In this document: piece after piece, positions 22,180 through 33,533 of the stretch | Layout: each line of letters begins with the position of its first letter | Position numbering within the stretch: position 1 is the first letter of the stretch | Source of the DNA: Hericium rajendrae | Taxonomy: Eukaryota > Basidiomycota > Agaricomycetes > Russulales > Hericiaceae | Assembly: GCA_033439255.1 (NCBI GenBank) | Contig: CM065888.1 | Span: 1,922,001 to 1,986,000, forward strand | Direction: 5' to 3' | DNA: 64,000 nt | Position numbers and translations under genes: made by a program | Notes under the pieces: model-generated | Seen by the model: only the letters and a program-made list of their open reading frames with translations | Database searches by the model: none | What the model was told of the DNA's origin: nothing

Positions 22180-24151
22180 ACTCTAATCGCCTCCGCCGTT
22201 TCAAGAAAATCTAGAAGAAAATCCCAGCATTCCAGCCTCCTATGTCTCTGTCAAGCCCCCCCTCTTAAAAACAAATCGACAAAATCTCGTTTCATTTCTC
22301 TTTTATTTTATTCTAGGTGTACTTTTATCTCTCGACGTTTCGTTGCCAGATCCCATGGACCTAGTAAAGGGTCCAGAAAATATGGTATACCTGTTTCTTG
22401 CCCCGAAACACACGCTAACCAAGTACGCTTACTGAGTGAAATCAAGGGAAATTAATAGCGCTTAATTCGGTAGCCTCCTCAGCCTCGCACGCAGAGAGTC
22501 GCTGGCCATGCATGCGCACGACTCGTAAATAAATTAACCCAGGTCATTTCCCTCGCGACAAGTCCCTCCCTCCTCCCCCTTCTCCGACATACGACTTGTC
22601 GCTCGAGTTGAACACAACCCTAGTCTGGGGTTAGGAGTCTGGTTAGCGCCTGCAAGATACGCGTTGCCAGCCTGGCCTCCTACTCCACCCCACGTCGTTC
22701 GCTTATGCTTCTCGCTTTCTATTCCTCTTGTTTACTCTATTCTTAGCTCCCTAATCACAACCTCGTCGCCTCGTAATATCTGAATGGGTCAGTAAAGGAC
22801 CTTCATGGGGCCGAAACAGGTGAGTTCTCCGAGCCGCTGACGCGAGTGCTCAGAGGCTCACAAATCTGTTTCTCCCACTATCGGTGCCACTTCTGTAGCC
22901 CCCGTCCAGTCTCAAATCCCTCCCCGCCATCGACTTCTTGAATCGTGTCTCATTAAATTCATGTGCGCCGGCCTATACGCTGTAAGCCACGCATCATCCC
23001 TCCCCAGCCTACCCTGCTCTCGCTCCAGTCCTGCGCCCCACATATCTATTCAAGAACTCGTCGGAGAAAAGCCAAGTAAGTTTCCCGTGCCATGCAATGA
23101 CAATAAGGCACGAGAGGAACTAACCACGCTTACAGAAAAAGGAAAATAATACAATAACCTCATCTGCGCCTTATACAGGCCTAGCCTTCGAGAGTCATTT
23201 TGATTTTTCCCTGACACCGTCAAGCTGCAGTCCGTGCACATGCCGTCGCCGCGCACCTTCCTTTCCATTTACTCCATTCCAGCTTCGACTTCGCGCTCTC
23301 GGTATCTTTCAAGGACAATTTCTATTTCTGCCTGAGCACCACGACTCATTAATTTGAGTATGAGCACTCGCCAGTCGCAGTCTATTCCTCCATTGCAAGA
23401 CGTGTCAGTGCCCGCCTTTACGCAAGACCCCACCACCTCGATAGACGTTCGGTAGCTAGGAACGAGAGGGATTGGCTGGCTCTTTGTCGCGCGCACGCAC
23501 CGTACGTCCTCCCCACTCCGTCTTTAACTGCCCTGCTCCTCGCATGGTTCGCTGATGAATCTGCACAGGGACCATATTTATATATCATCCTTCCCGTCAT
23601 CTATTCCATTCCGGTCGCGTCATCCTCGTTCAACCTCGACGCATGCGTTTCGTGCATCAAGGCTCGACACTCGCACCCGTGAATCTACGTTGTTTGAAAC
23701 AGGCGCATTAGCACGGCAAGGTGTAGTGCGATACACCTCCAACCTATGTATCTGTAGCTCTGTCCCGTAGCTACAAATATGAGTTATTTGTGTCTTGCAT
23801 GACCCGACGACGGACTCCCTATGAGAATCTCGAGGCGAAATCAAGCCTATTTCTTTGCGTCCTCGGCCTGTTTCAACACAAATCTTATTGATTTTATCAC
23901 TTTCCAACTACACACTAAGCCTAAGTGCTTGAGTCCTGAACACCTACGATGCCTGCATTCGCTTCTGCCTTCGAAACGGCACTTGCACCCAAATAATTCG
24001 ACTTAGCCATTTTTGCGTCGAAACACGCGCGCCTAACCTAGACGCCCGCCTCAAGGCCGACTTCGAGCAATTCTAGAGTTCTGAATACTTAACCAAATCA
24101 CTTCAAACTTTTTCGAAAACACGCACACGGTCAACTTCTTTCGAAGTAAAT
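22180..24151 (+). other. 2-kb spacer between gag-protease and pol
   Basis: No frame longer than about 70 codons and no domain are seen. The DNA is pyrimidine-rich with repeated CTCC/TCCC tracts and several potential splice sites. It may be a leader for a separate pol transcript or an intron joining gag to pol. I cannot tell from sequence alone. Confidence 0.5.
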
Positions 24152-27100
24152 ATGGAAATCTATGATACGTTTACCGCCTACAAACGGGTGGACAAAAAGG
24201 TCCGGCCCGTCTCTGGAACTTTTCCTGAGGATGCGCGCGTTGCTCGGAGAATTCCGGAGGACCCCATGAATACCTTGCCCCCACTAACTCCTCGACCACC
24301 GACCTTCGTATCCTCAGACCGAATGACCGCAGAACAATTAAATGAACTGCAAATAAATTCAGAAGAATTCTTATGGCCTGAAGAAGAAAAATTATTTCAG
24401 CATATCATGTGTCTACATCGAGAAGCCTTAGCTTTCACTGAAACTGAAAGGGGAACTCTCAAGGAATCATACTTCTCGCCATACATAATACCAACAGTTC
24501 CACATACTCCATGGGTCTCTAAAAATATTCCTATCCCTCCAGGTATCAAGGATGAAGTCTTGAAACTCATCAAGGATAAAATTGCAGCTGGAGTCTATGA
24601 ACCAAGTCAATCTGCTTACTGCTCAAGTTGGTTTGTAGTCCTCAAGAAAAATGGCAAGATCCGGATAGTCCATGACCTTCAGCCTCTCAACAAAGTTACA
24701 ATCAAAGATGCAGGCCTCCCTCCCATTTTAGATGATTTTGTCGAACCTTTTGCTGGACGTGCATGCAGCACAGTATTTGATTTATTCTGGGGGTTTGATG
24801 CGCGCAAGGTTGATCCTGCAAGCAGAGATCTTACAGCATTCAGGACACCCTTAGGACTTTTAAGAATCACCTCTATGCCCATGGGCATCAGGAACCTTCA
24901 AAACTTTCTGTTTGACCTGCGAGACATCTGACAATGTCTGCATGATCTGCAGCAGTTGCATCAGATACATCAGATGCTCTCAGACAACATCAGCTACTCT
25001 CAGCTAACTGCAGAATATTTGACCTCAAGATTCAAAAAAGTATCAATGCAGAATGCTCACAGACTGATCAGCACTGATCAGATTCATGTAAATTTTGAAT
25101 ATTGAAAACTTTGTTGTATCTAATGATTAGAGTTGGATAACTACTATATCTGCCAATAGTTATCAACTTCAAAATAAAAAATCTCTGATCAGAAATTGTC
25201 CTCTAATTAGAGCCTGCAGCTAAATCAGGTCTTGCAGTTGATCAGACTCTGCAGAGTCCATCAGAAAGTTTTGAAGGTTCCTGATGGGATTCACTAACTC
25301 TCCAGCTGAATTCCAGAACTGCATGGCCTTCATCCTCCAACCAGAAATTCCAGAAAAGGCCAATATATTCATTGATGACTTAGGAGTCAGAGGACCCCCA
25401 TCAACATATCCAGATCAAGATGGTAACCCAGCGGTTCTTGAAGAGAACCCTGGAATCCGTAAATTTATTTGGGAACATGCACAAGATGTAAATCGAATCA
25501 TGCACCGTGTCAAGCATGCCGGTGGCACTTTCTCTCCAAGCAAAGCTCAAATAGCAAGACCAGAAGTCCTCATAGTTGGACAGAAGTGTACACCTTCTGG
25601 AAGGATACCAGATGATAAGAAAGTGGAAAAGATCCTAGCCTGGCCACCTCTAACAAGCATTACAGAAGTCAGAGGCTTCCTAGGACTTTGTGGCACAGTT
25701 CGAATCTGAATTCCTAATTACTCTCAGATTGCAAGGCCACTTACTGAGCTGATCAGACATGACCATAAATTTGACTGGGATAACCGAAGGCAAGATGCAT
25801 TCAATGAACTCAAGAAATTAGTTACATCAGCACCTGCACTCCGTCCAATCAATTACCATTCCAATAACCCAGTAATTCTTTCAGTTGACTCTAGTTACAT
25901 TGCTGTAGGATTTATCCTCTCACAGCTAGATGATGAAGGTCGAAGACGCCCAGCACGCTATGGATCACTACCAATGTCAGAGGTAGAATCCCGATATTCT
26001 CAACCTAAGCTAGAACTATTTGGACTCTATCGAGCCCTTAGACATTACAGCCTATTCATTGTAGGACTGACTAATTTCTATGTGGAAGTTGATGCCAAGT
26101 ATATCAGAGGCATGCTTAACTCTCCAGACATTCAGCCCAATGCAGCTATTAACAGATGGATTCAAGGTATTCTCATGTATGACTTCACACTAGTTCATGT
26201 TCCAGCTGACAAGCATAAGGGACCCGATGGTCTCTCATGCCGCAGACCTAATAACTGCGAAAATATGGAACTTGACAATGATGAATGGCTTGATAAAATT
26301 GCACTGTATTTGGGAAGAGTCCCAGATTCCATCAATGAGCAAAGCAACACCCCAGCACCTTATAACATTGCAACACTACCATCCGTAATGGCCATATCAA
26401 TCTCATCACAAGATCAAACACTTTTAGACATCTTTAACTTTCTCAACACTCTCCAATACCCATCTGGGTTAACTTCAATCCAAAAGCAGAAAAGGTTTCT
26501 TCGCAAAGTCTCTCATTTCTTCACTAAAGGTGGAACTCTCTTCAAACGCAATGGAAATCAATCTCCTCTCAAAGTTATATTCCAACAAGAACAGAGAGCC
26601 TCCTTGATGATGGAAGCTCATGATAAGTTAGGTCACAGAGGTGAAATTGCAACATTCGAAACCCTTCGAGTTAGATTTTTCTGGCCATATATGCGTGCTG
26701 ACATCAAGCATCCTGTTGCCTCCTGCTATCAATGTCAAATACGAAGCACCAAGAGAACCGAGGTTCCACTAATCACGTCAACTCCTTCAACAATTTGGAT
26801 CAAAGTATACATTGACATAATGTACATGCCAAAGACTTCAGGCTACAAATTTATTGTCGCCGCAAGAGATGATTTATCACGTGCCTCCGAAGGTCGAGCC
26901 CTTACTAGAGCATCCGCTAAGGCTCTGTCAGATTTCTTCTGGGAACAAATATACTGTAGGTATGGAGCCATAGGCCAAGTCACCACTGACAATGGTCCAG
27001 AAGTAAAGGCTGAATTCTAATTGCTAATGGAACGTCTTGGTATCCCCCAAATCCCTATCTCTCCATACAACTCCAAAGCCAATGGGGTGGTCGAAAGAGG

Positions 27101-27735
27101 CCACTTCATAATCAGAGAAGCAATCGTCAAATCCTGTGAGCACCGTCTTAGCTTGTGGCCAACAAAGGTCCACGAAGCTTTCTTTGCTGACAAGATCACA
27201 ACAAGTCAAGTGACAGGATTCTCCCCATATTATCTGCTTCATGGTGTACACCCAGTTCTCCCATTTGATCTCACAGAAGCCACATTCTTAGTAGAAGGAT
27301 TCCACTCTGGTATGAGCCCAGAAGACTTGCTCACCCTTAGGATGCACCAACTTGAAAAAAGAGAAGAAGATCTCGAGCATGCTGCAGCCCGTCTCAATCA
27401 GTATAGAGTCAAATCTAATGCTGACTTTGAAGCCAAATTTAAGTTTAGACTACAGAAGAATGAATTTCAACCAGGAGACCTTGTTCTCATGAGAAATTCC
27501 ATGATTGAAAACAGCCTAAACAACAAGACCAAGCCTCGCTATCTTGGACTTTGAAGTTGATAGACGGACTAAAGGTGGATCATACGTTCTAAAGGAACTA
27601 TGTGGAATCTATCTACGAGATGCTTCAGCAGCCTCTCGGCTTATTCCGTTTATCGCCTGTGATGAAAAGATGCTCAAAAAGTTAGCCCAGACAATTCGAT
27701 GCAAGCCATATGACCTAGATGGTTACAGGGTATAG
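24152..27735 (+). pseudogene. Ty3 pol (RT, RNase H, integrase) of the giant-LTR element
   Basis: The frame opens at ATG 24152. RT motifs are WFVVLKKNGKIRIVHDLQPLN, FDLFWGFDARKVD, MPMG/FTNSPAEFQN and the catalytic FIDDLG (IDD in place of the commoner YxDD). RNase H begins with VILSVDSSY and ends in DGLSCRRP. Integrase has the HHCC domain (HDKLGHRG...CYQCQ) and the DDE residues in YIDIMY, TTDNGPEV and NGVVERGH. It is broken by a 401-bp MITE at 24886-25286 within RT, TGA at 25707-25709, TAA at 27018-27020, and a frameshift near 27550 with the frame restored to 27735. The typical fungal Ty3 order supports the assignment. Confidence 0.92.
24886..25286. mobile_element. 401-bp MITE inside the RT gene
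   Basis: The termini are CATCAGGAACCTTCAAAAC and GTTTTGAAGGTTCCTGATG. It is flanked by GG on both sides, a clean 2-bp duplication; removing it with one GG restores the RT motif MPMGFTNSP. It is the same size and nearly the same sequence as 39505-39905. The arms form long imperfect inverted repeats and there is no ORF. Confidence 0.92.
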
Positions 27736-27793
27736 CAGCCAAGCCCAAAAGTACATTGCAACCGAGGACGGTTGATTTCAAGTTCCCCGCGGA

Positions 27794-30432
27794 TGTCGTG
27801 CCCAAACTCGGTTTGGACAATGACATGATATATCTAGCAGCAGACCCGTTTTGACATCCCATGCGCTGTTACATTGAGAGTGAGTATGATATTGAGTACA
27901 GGTCTCGGCACAAGTCTGAGAATCTGATTGCCATTAACTTACCATAGGCGCTCAATCTGAGATCCAGGGAAAAACACTTACGAAAACTGGAAGCGAGAGC
28001 AATATTAGAAGAACGCTTGCCAAAGTAGCACCCTTGCCACAACCATGTTCAGCTGCCTTCGTCCCCGCCGCTCCTCCCTCAATCCTCACACATACTCCCC
28101 GCTACTTGGCCATGTCTTTGATGAAAAACCAGCAGAGGTTCGGGTGACGCGAGAATATACACGTGATTCCTTTCCCAATTTGGACCCCTCAGACGTGCAG
28201 CCCATTCAGCTTGTTCCAAGAATATCAATCGCCAGTGATGCCTCTGTCAGCGCTGTGCGCCCAGCCTCGTGGCAGCAGTTGGGCAACGCAGTCCCACTGG
28301 ATGAACATGCCCTCCCCCCTCGCACCCCATCCCCTCGTCCCTCATCCCCCCTCCAAATTATCAACGACCTCGACGACAAGGACGAATTCTCCTTTCCCAC
28401 CCTATACAGGCACTTGCCGGTGGACGCTTACTATCCAGCCTATTCGACGAACTGGTTCGTTACTCAACGCCCTCCATTCCTAGTCTGTAAGGGGCTCCTC
28501 ATCGAGCTGGTGCTCAAGCACCCAGAAGGAACCCTGATCGCACGTGCCGTATCAGCGGCATCCACCATGTTGGGATGACCTGGGTTCATTTCTGGGCAGA
28601 ACGTGAGGATGCCTTCGATCATGAGTTGAAGAACATACAGCTCGTCGTTCCGCTCATCTGGAGCCAACTGCCTTGGTACCGTCCCATCACCTCCTTCTTC
28701 CTTCGTCGCTCCATCCTCGATCTTCATGAGTCCTTTGATCCATCGGGTGACAAGCAGATCTACGGTCGCCAGTTCGATCTTCCTGCCCATGTCGATCCCG
28801 AGGATTACGAGAAGATACTCGAGCTACGCCGTTGGGCTTCCAGGATTGGGATTTTAACGGGAAGACAGAAGTATCGTCTCTGAAGAATAGGATTAGCAGC
28901 TTTACCGGGAATGTGAAGCATGCTCGTTAGGTGTGTGGGGACATGGACTCTTTTTCCTTCATTCGCATTATGCCCTTATGACCTCTCCCTTGCTATCACA
29001 TCGTTGTCGCTCGTTTGTCGTATCTCTGTCGCATCACCATCGTATCATGCCATCATCATCCCCACTCTCCTTCTCAACTCGTCGATCTTCGTGCGCAAGC
29101 TATTTCCTCCCTCTGCACACTTAAATTCCATTTCATTCGTCTTTGCCCATGTTCGGTCTATGCCACCTTGTTGACAGATACAGATAGTTTACAAGTGTTC
29201 GCATCTCCCTTATCTCGCATCCACGAACTTACTACTATGATACTTCGGCTATGATTTGCACGCACATACTATACATCATGCAGAGCTTGGTATAGAATAT
29301 TCGACGCAGCCTGTTATGCTTATACTTGATGGCCTGACTGGAGTGACCTGGAGAAAATATTTATTTAAGGGAAAATCTCAACTTATTCCCTGGAGATATT
29401 TTGTCACAGCCTCACCCACATTAAGGGCTATGAAGCAATGCAATGCAGACACAGCCCTGATGCCATGCAAGCACAGCCCAGCATAGCCTCATTAGAATGC
29501 ACAGCCCTAAAAGCAATGCACATCTCAATGGATAATTCAGAATAAATAGGAAAATACTACTGAAGGCATTGGTAAGCCTGAAAGTGTATTAATAGAAGCA
29601 CAGCAAGCAGATTTATAAGCAGAACAGCCTTAAAAAAGTGAATAGAAAGTAACTTATTAAATTCAGAATTGTATATTAGTAGTACAGCCTTAGTTAATTT
29701 AGCACAGCAGTAGATAGTCATGTACATATTAAGCAGGTCTTTCCCACAACCCCTAGGGGTATATAAGGATTTGGACTCTGTTCTGTAAAAGGCAATTCAG
29801 GAAAGTACCCCTTGAACTCAACTTTCATCTCCTTTCTCTCTCTCTCCTCTCTCCTTCCCTGCTTTTCTGTGTCAGGGCAACTTAAGTGCAGTCTCAGTAT
29901 AGACTCACTCTGCTTGCAAGTCCAGAACTAGCTTATGGCTGTAGAATCAGCTTCTCCATCAGCCAAATAGTTATTTGTCACTATCGTCACCGTCAGTAGT
30001 CCCTTCGTCACCGTCAGTAGTCCCTTCGTCACCGTCAGTAGTCCCTTCGTCACCGTCAGTAGTCCCTTCGTCACCGTCAGTAGTCCCTTCGTCACCATCA
30101 GTAGTCCCTTCGTCACCGTCAGTAGTCCCTTCGTCACCGTCAGTAGTCCTTTCATCACCGTCAGTAGACCTGCCGTCATCATCAGCAATCCCTCCCCTCT
30201 GTCACCTCCTTCTCTATCCTCTGTTCTCATTGTGCAAACCTCTAACCTTCCAGTACACTCCTTACAGCAACTTTGATTGAGAATCAAATAAGTCTATTTG
30301 AGAAAACAAGAATCCTCCCGAACAACTAGATACATCCGGGAAAGTGGAAAACCTGATAGTACCTAGGAAACTGTGAATACCCAACCCAACCAGTGTTCCC
30401 TAACACCATACTTCACAGCTTTCGCCACGACA
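27794..30432 (+). repeat. Right giant LTR (2639 bp)
   Basis: It matches the left LTR throughout: the same TGTCGTG...CACGACA ends, the broken copy of the LTR ORF, a TATA box at 29760 and a minisatellite at about 29988-30175. The upstream boundary has only a weak purine tract (ACCGAGGACGG at 27761-27771) as a polypurine candidate. Confidence 0.92.
28045..28883 (+). pseudogene. LTR ORF, right copy, frameshifted by one base
   Basis: This is the same coding sequence as 13739-14578, but one C is missing in the GTGCCCGTATC run (GTGCCGTATC here, near 28545). The frame therefore ends early at 28578, and the remaining 102 codons read in another phase to 28883. Outside the deletion the two copies differ by very few substitutions. 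Since both LTRs derive from one template at insertion, the deletion arose afterwards. Confidence 0.85.
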
Positions 30433-30734
30433 GTGTGATAAGGCACGCTGAATCTAAGACAAGATCAGCAAATAATCAATCAGATACAAAGAAACCTACT
30501 GCAGAAAGAGTAAGAGCCATGGCACCAATAGGAGACTGCTTCCGACAAAGATGCTTGGGAAGAACAATTGTGTCAAGGTGGGCTCTTGCAAAAGTCTGAA
30601 CAACGACGGTCGAAAGGAATGCACCATGATATGCCTAAAAATAAGAATTAGCTTGTGAGTTCTGAAAAAAAAAACACTTACAAGGCCAGAACCATCAGCT
30701 TTGCTTTCAATTTGCTGATATAAGAAAGGAACAT
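30433..30734 (-). pseudogene. Second gene of element A, exons before the last
   Basis: Minus-strand readings include VPFLYQQIESKADGSGL ahead of an intron, then FLSTVVQTFARAHLDTIVPSK...ALTLSA, then an intron (about 30454-30500) and IQRALSH running into the giant LTR. The AHL and ALxLxA motifs align with TLGQAHL...ALCLALVA in B, FAQSHL...ALALAISV in C and LAYAHI...ALCLAVVA in D. Confidence 0.75.
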
Positions 30735-31315
30735 CATCAGGAAGGTTGACAACTTTCTGATTGACCTGACAATTTCTAACCCTACTGACAGCTCCTGATT
30801 GACCTGATCTACCTGAAAGCAATCTTAACAGGCAAATATCTGATCAAACTTTTACATTTAAGTAAAGACATTCATTGTCAGATAGATAAGTTTGTAATCT
30901 CTAACTAATAGATATAACAAAATCTCTGATATCTGAAATTTTCTAAATCTGAGAGTGTCTGATCTGAGATTTTTTTCAAATCTGGAGATCAAATATCTGA
31001 AAATCATCTGCAACTGTCTGAGAGCATCTGATGGTGTCTGACACTGTCTGATCCATCTGACTGATATTTGACCTCCAGATTTGAAATCAGACACTCTCAG
31101 ATTTTCAAAAATTTCAGATATCAAAGATTTTGATATATCTATTAGTTAGAGATTAAAAACTTATATATCTGACAATAAATGTCTTTTCTTGAATGTAAAA
31201 GTCTGATCAGATATTTGCTTCTCAAGATTGCTTTCAGGTGGATCAGGTCAATCAGAAGCTGTCAGTAGGGTTAGAAATTGTCAGGTCAATCAGAAAGTTG
31301 TCAACCTTCCTGATG
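30735..31315. mobile_element. 581-bp foldback MITE, copy 1
   Basis: The ends are CATCAGGAAGGTTGACAAC and GTTGTCAACCTTCCTGATG, with near-complete inverted symmetry across the element. It is flanked by AT on both sides (2-bp duplication). It interrupts an exon of the second gene of element A between ...NLEAD and VPFLYQQ. It is nearly identical to 38791-39371 and 48062-48642. Confidence 0.93.
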
Positions 31316-33046
31316 ATGCTAATCTGCCTCTAAGTTGTTCAAACCAAGAGCAATGCGAGCGACATCATCCTTTGCAGTACCGGTAGGATCATCATGAGTT
31401 GTGGAGAAGCGATACATGAAGTCCGAGATGGCATTGGCAGCCTCAGTCGCAAAGCCGCTACGCCACTCATAGGTTCGTTGTATAGTCTATAAATGCATTA
31501 GTAAAGTACTACATACCATTAAAAAAAAACGTACTAAGGCAAAGGCTGCTTCTTGTCGGGCCTCAAGTGTATGAGGAATGTGAGGGAATACTTTGTTCCA
31601 AAGCTCCTGTGCAGGACCAAGAAGGTCACGCGTCAGCCAAGGATCAGCACGCGTACTCAAGAACTCCCTCCACATGTGGACATAGTAATCTTGCCACTTT
31701 GTGAGAGCACCAGGCGACAAGTGAGAATTGTTATATGAACTCCGACGAGTCTTGCATTTGGAGTTATCTTCATCAGATTCATCCTCGGAATTTACTGGTG
31801 CAGCATCATCAGTGAAGATGTTGCTTGGAGTTGTCGGAGGAGCCATGGATGATGCATTACTCGCAGAACGTGCACGCTAGAAATAAGTAAGCAAAAGTAA
31901 GCAATAAAAAACTGACACGCACAATACAAATGTTACATGCACATACCGTTGGTGGCTTCATACTGCACGAGGGACCAGGAGTCTGAGGAGGTACCGTAGG
32001 CTCATTGTACACAATGGGATTGATTCGTACAGACTGTGGGTTGATAGTCAATATGTTATATACATAAATTGAGCAAGAAATATTTATACCTTTTTACTGG
32101 ACTGAATCTCCTACGGATGCTTGCCAATGCCTGCGACTGGGGTGATAAAGCCACGCTGCTTAGACATTAGCAGTGCGATGGGTTCTTGATGTGCTTGCAG
32201 GTCAGAAGGTCCATGGTGAGCTAGTGCAGTGGATGGGGCATGCTCCTGCAAAGGTATGTCATCAGAGTCAATACCGTGCTGCTCTGGTGCTGTACGATGT
32301 GATGAGGGGATGGGAGGTCCGAAATCACGGCGAAGAGGATCTGTAGAACTATTATCGTACAGCTGCAGTGCTGTACGATGAGACGAGGGGCCAGAACAGT
32401 CATTATCTTGTGGCACGGAGTCGTATGGACTGATATCATGCAACCCGGAGGCTGCACGACAAGACGAGGGGACAGGAGTGTCGGTTTCTTGTGGAAAGGA
32501 ATCATATGAGCTGGTGTCATGCAGCACAGGGGCTGCGCGACGAGACAGAGGGACAGAACCTGGTATAGAGTCATACGAGCTGGTGTCATGCAGCGCAGGG
32601 GCGGAACGACGAGATGGAGGGGCAGAACGAGGGTCAACATCGCGCGGCGCGGGGGCAGCACGATGAGACGAGGGCAGAGCAGGGTGTCGAGCTTGCTCTT
32701 GAGGGTCATGCGGGCCGCCATTGTGCAACACGGGGGCAGCACGACAAGAACGGGACAGAACAGGGCCTTGATCTTGCTGCTGAGGGTCGTACGAGTCGAA
32801 ATCGTGCGACAAGACGAGGGCAGAGCAGGCCCTCAGTCTTGCTCTTGAGGGTCGTACGAGTCAATCTCGCACGGCGTGGGGGCAGCACGATGAGACAAGG
32901 GCGGAGCAAGCCCTCGGTCTTGCTCTTGAGGATCATGTGAGTCGATCTCGTGCAGCGCGGGGGTAGCACGACAAGAAGGGGGTGGAGCAGGCCATCGGTC
33001 TTGCTCTTGAGGGTCGTACAAATCGTCATTGTGCGACGCAGGGGCT
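31316..33046 (-). pseudogene. Second gene of element A: repeat domain and start of conserved domain
   Basis: From 33046 downward the minus strand encodes a tandem-repeat region of roughly 24-residue units of the type SSRRAAPALHD-xx-SYDPQEQD (to about 32110), with frame breaks. After an intron comes VRINPIVYNEPTVPPQTPG, and after another (acceptor near 31877) a Ser/Asp-rich stretch. The conserved domain then starts: KWQDYYVHMWREFL, LLGPAQELWNKVFPH, an intron (31487-31534), then TIQRTYEWRSGFATEA. Motifs match element D (WNDYFIPLWRDM, QRTYDWRKHF). The exon beyond is cut by the MITE at 31315; an in-frame TAG adjoins the junction. Confidence 0.75.
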
Positions 33047-33533
33047 TGTAACGGACGATAGAGGTCGAGCCGCTACTGTCCGGGAAGTCCAAGGTAGGCG
33101 AGCGAGTGAGGAGGGTATAAAGGTGTCGTAGACCTCCTAGAGAGAGTCCACGAGCTAGAGCTAACAGAACCGAGGATGCCTCAGTCCTGCAGCCAAGCAG
33201 ATGAGTGATGAGCTGGCACCTCCTCTGAGGGCCAGCAGCAGATATAGACCTCCTGATGAGGGTATTGGGGGCCACACACCTTCCTTTGAGGGTTGGATCC
33301 CAAGAGAACCTTTCAGATATAAGGAGAACAAGCAGAGACTGAGACAAAAGCAGACAGATGGTGGTGAGTTGGCAAGATAGATGCTTATTCCCAATAAGGA
33401 AATCCGCTCTAAGTACATGATTCAAACTCAGCTATCCTAATAAGGAAACTCTGCAAAACTCGAAAAGTAAGCCAGGTAGAAAAGAGTAAGAAAGTAGAAG
33501 ACTATAGTAGTAACTGATAAACCATCCGTTACA
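33047..33533 (-). repeat. LTR (3' LTR on the minus strand) of the 5.1-kb element
   Basis: 487 bp, TGTAACGG at one end and CCGTTACA at the other. It is identical in length to 37695-38181, with a CACACC versus CACATC difference near 33280. Confidence 0.93.

Larger units (their letters stand above)
13488..30432 (+). mobile_element. Giant-LTR Ty3/gypsy retrotransposon (16.9 kb)
   Basis: Direct repeats of 2640 and 2639 bp, with termini TGTC(A/G)TG...CACGACA, flank 11.7 kb of internal sequence encoding gag, protease, RT, RNase H and integrase in that order. A primer-binding site lies 2 bp inside the left LTR. The flanks GCGT (13484-13487) and GTGT (30433-30436) look like a 4-bp duplication with one substitution. 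The host-gene exon is restored when the element is removed. Fungal Ty3 LTRs are usually a few hundred bp, so these are exceptionally long. The polyprotein carries stops, so this copy is dead, yet the LTRs differ at only a handful of sites. Confidence 0.92.

Noticed and set aside
32478-32940. Plus-strand Gly/Arg-rich ORFs
   Set aside because: They are antisense to the tandem-repeat domain of the second gene of element A.
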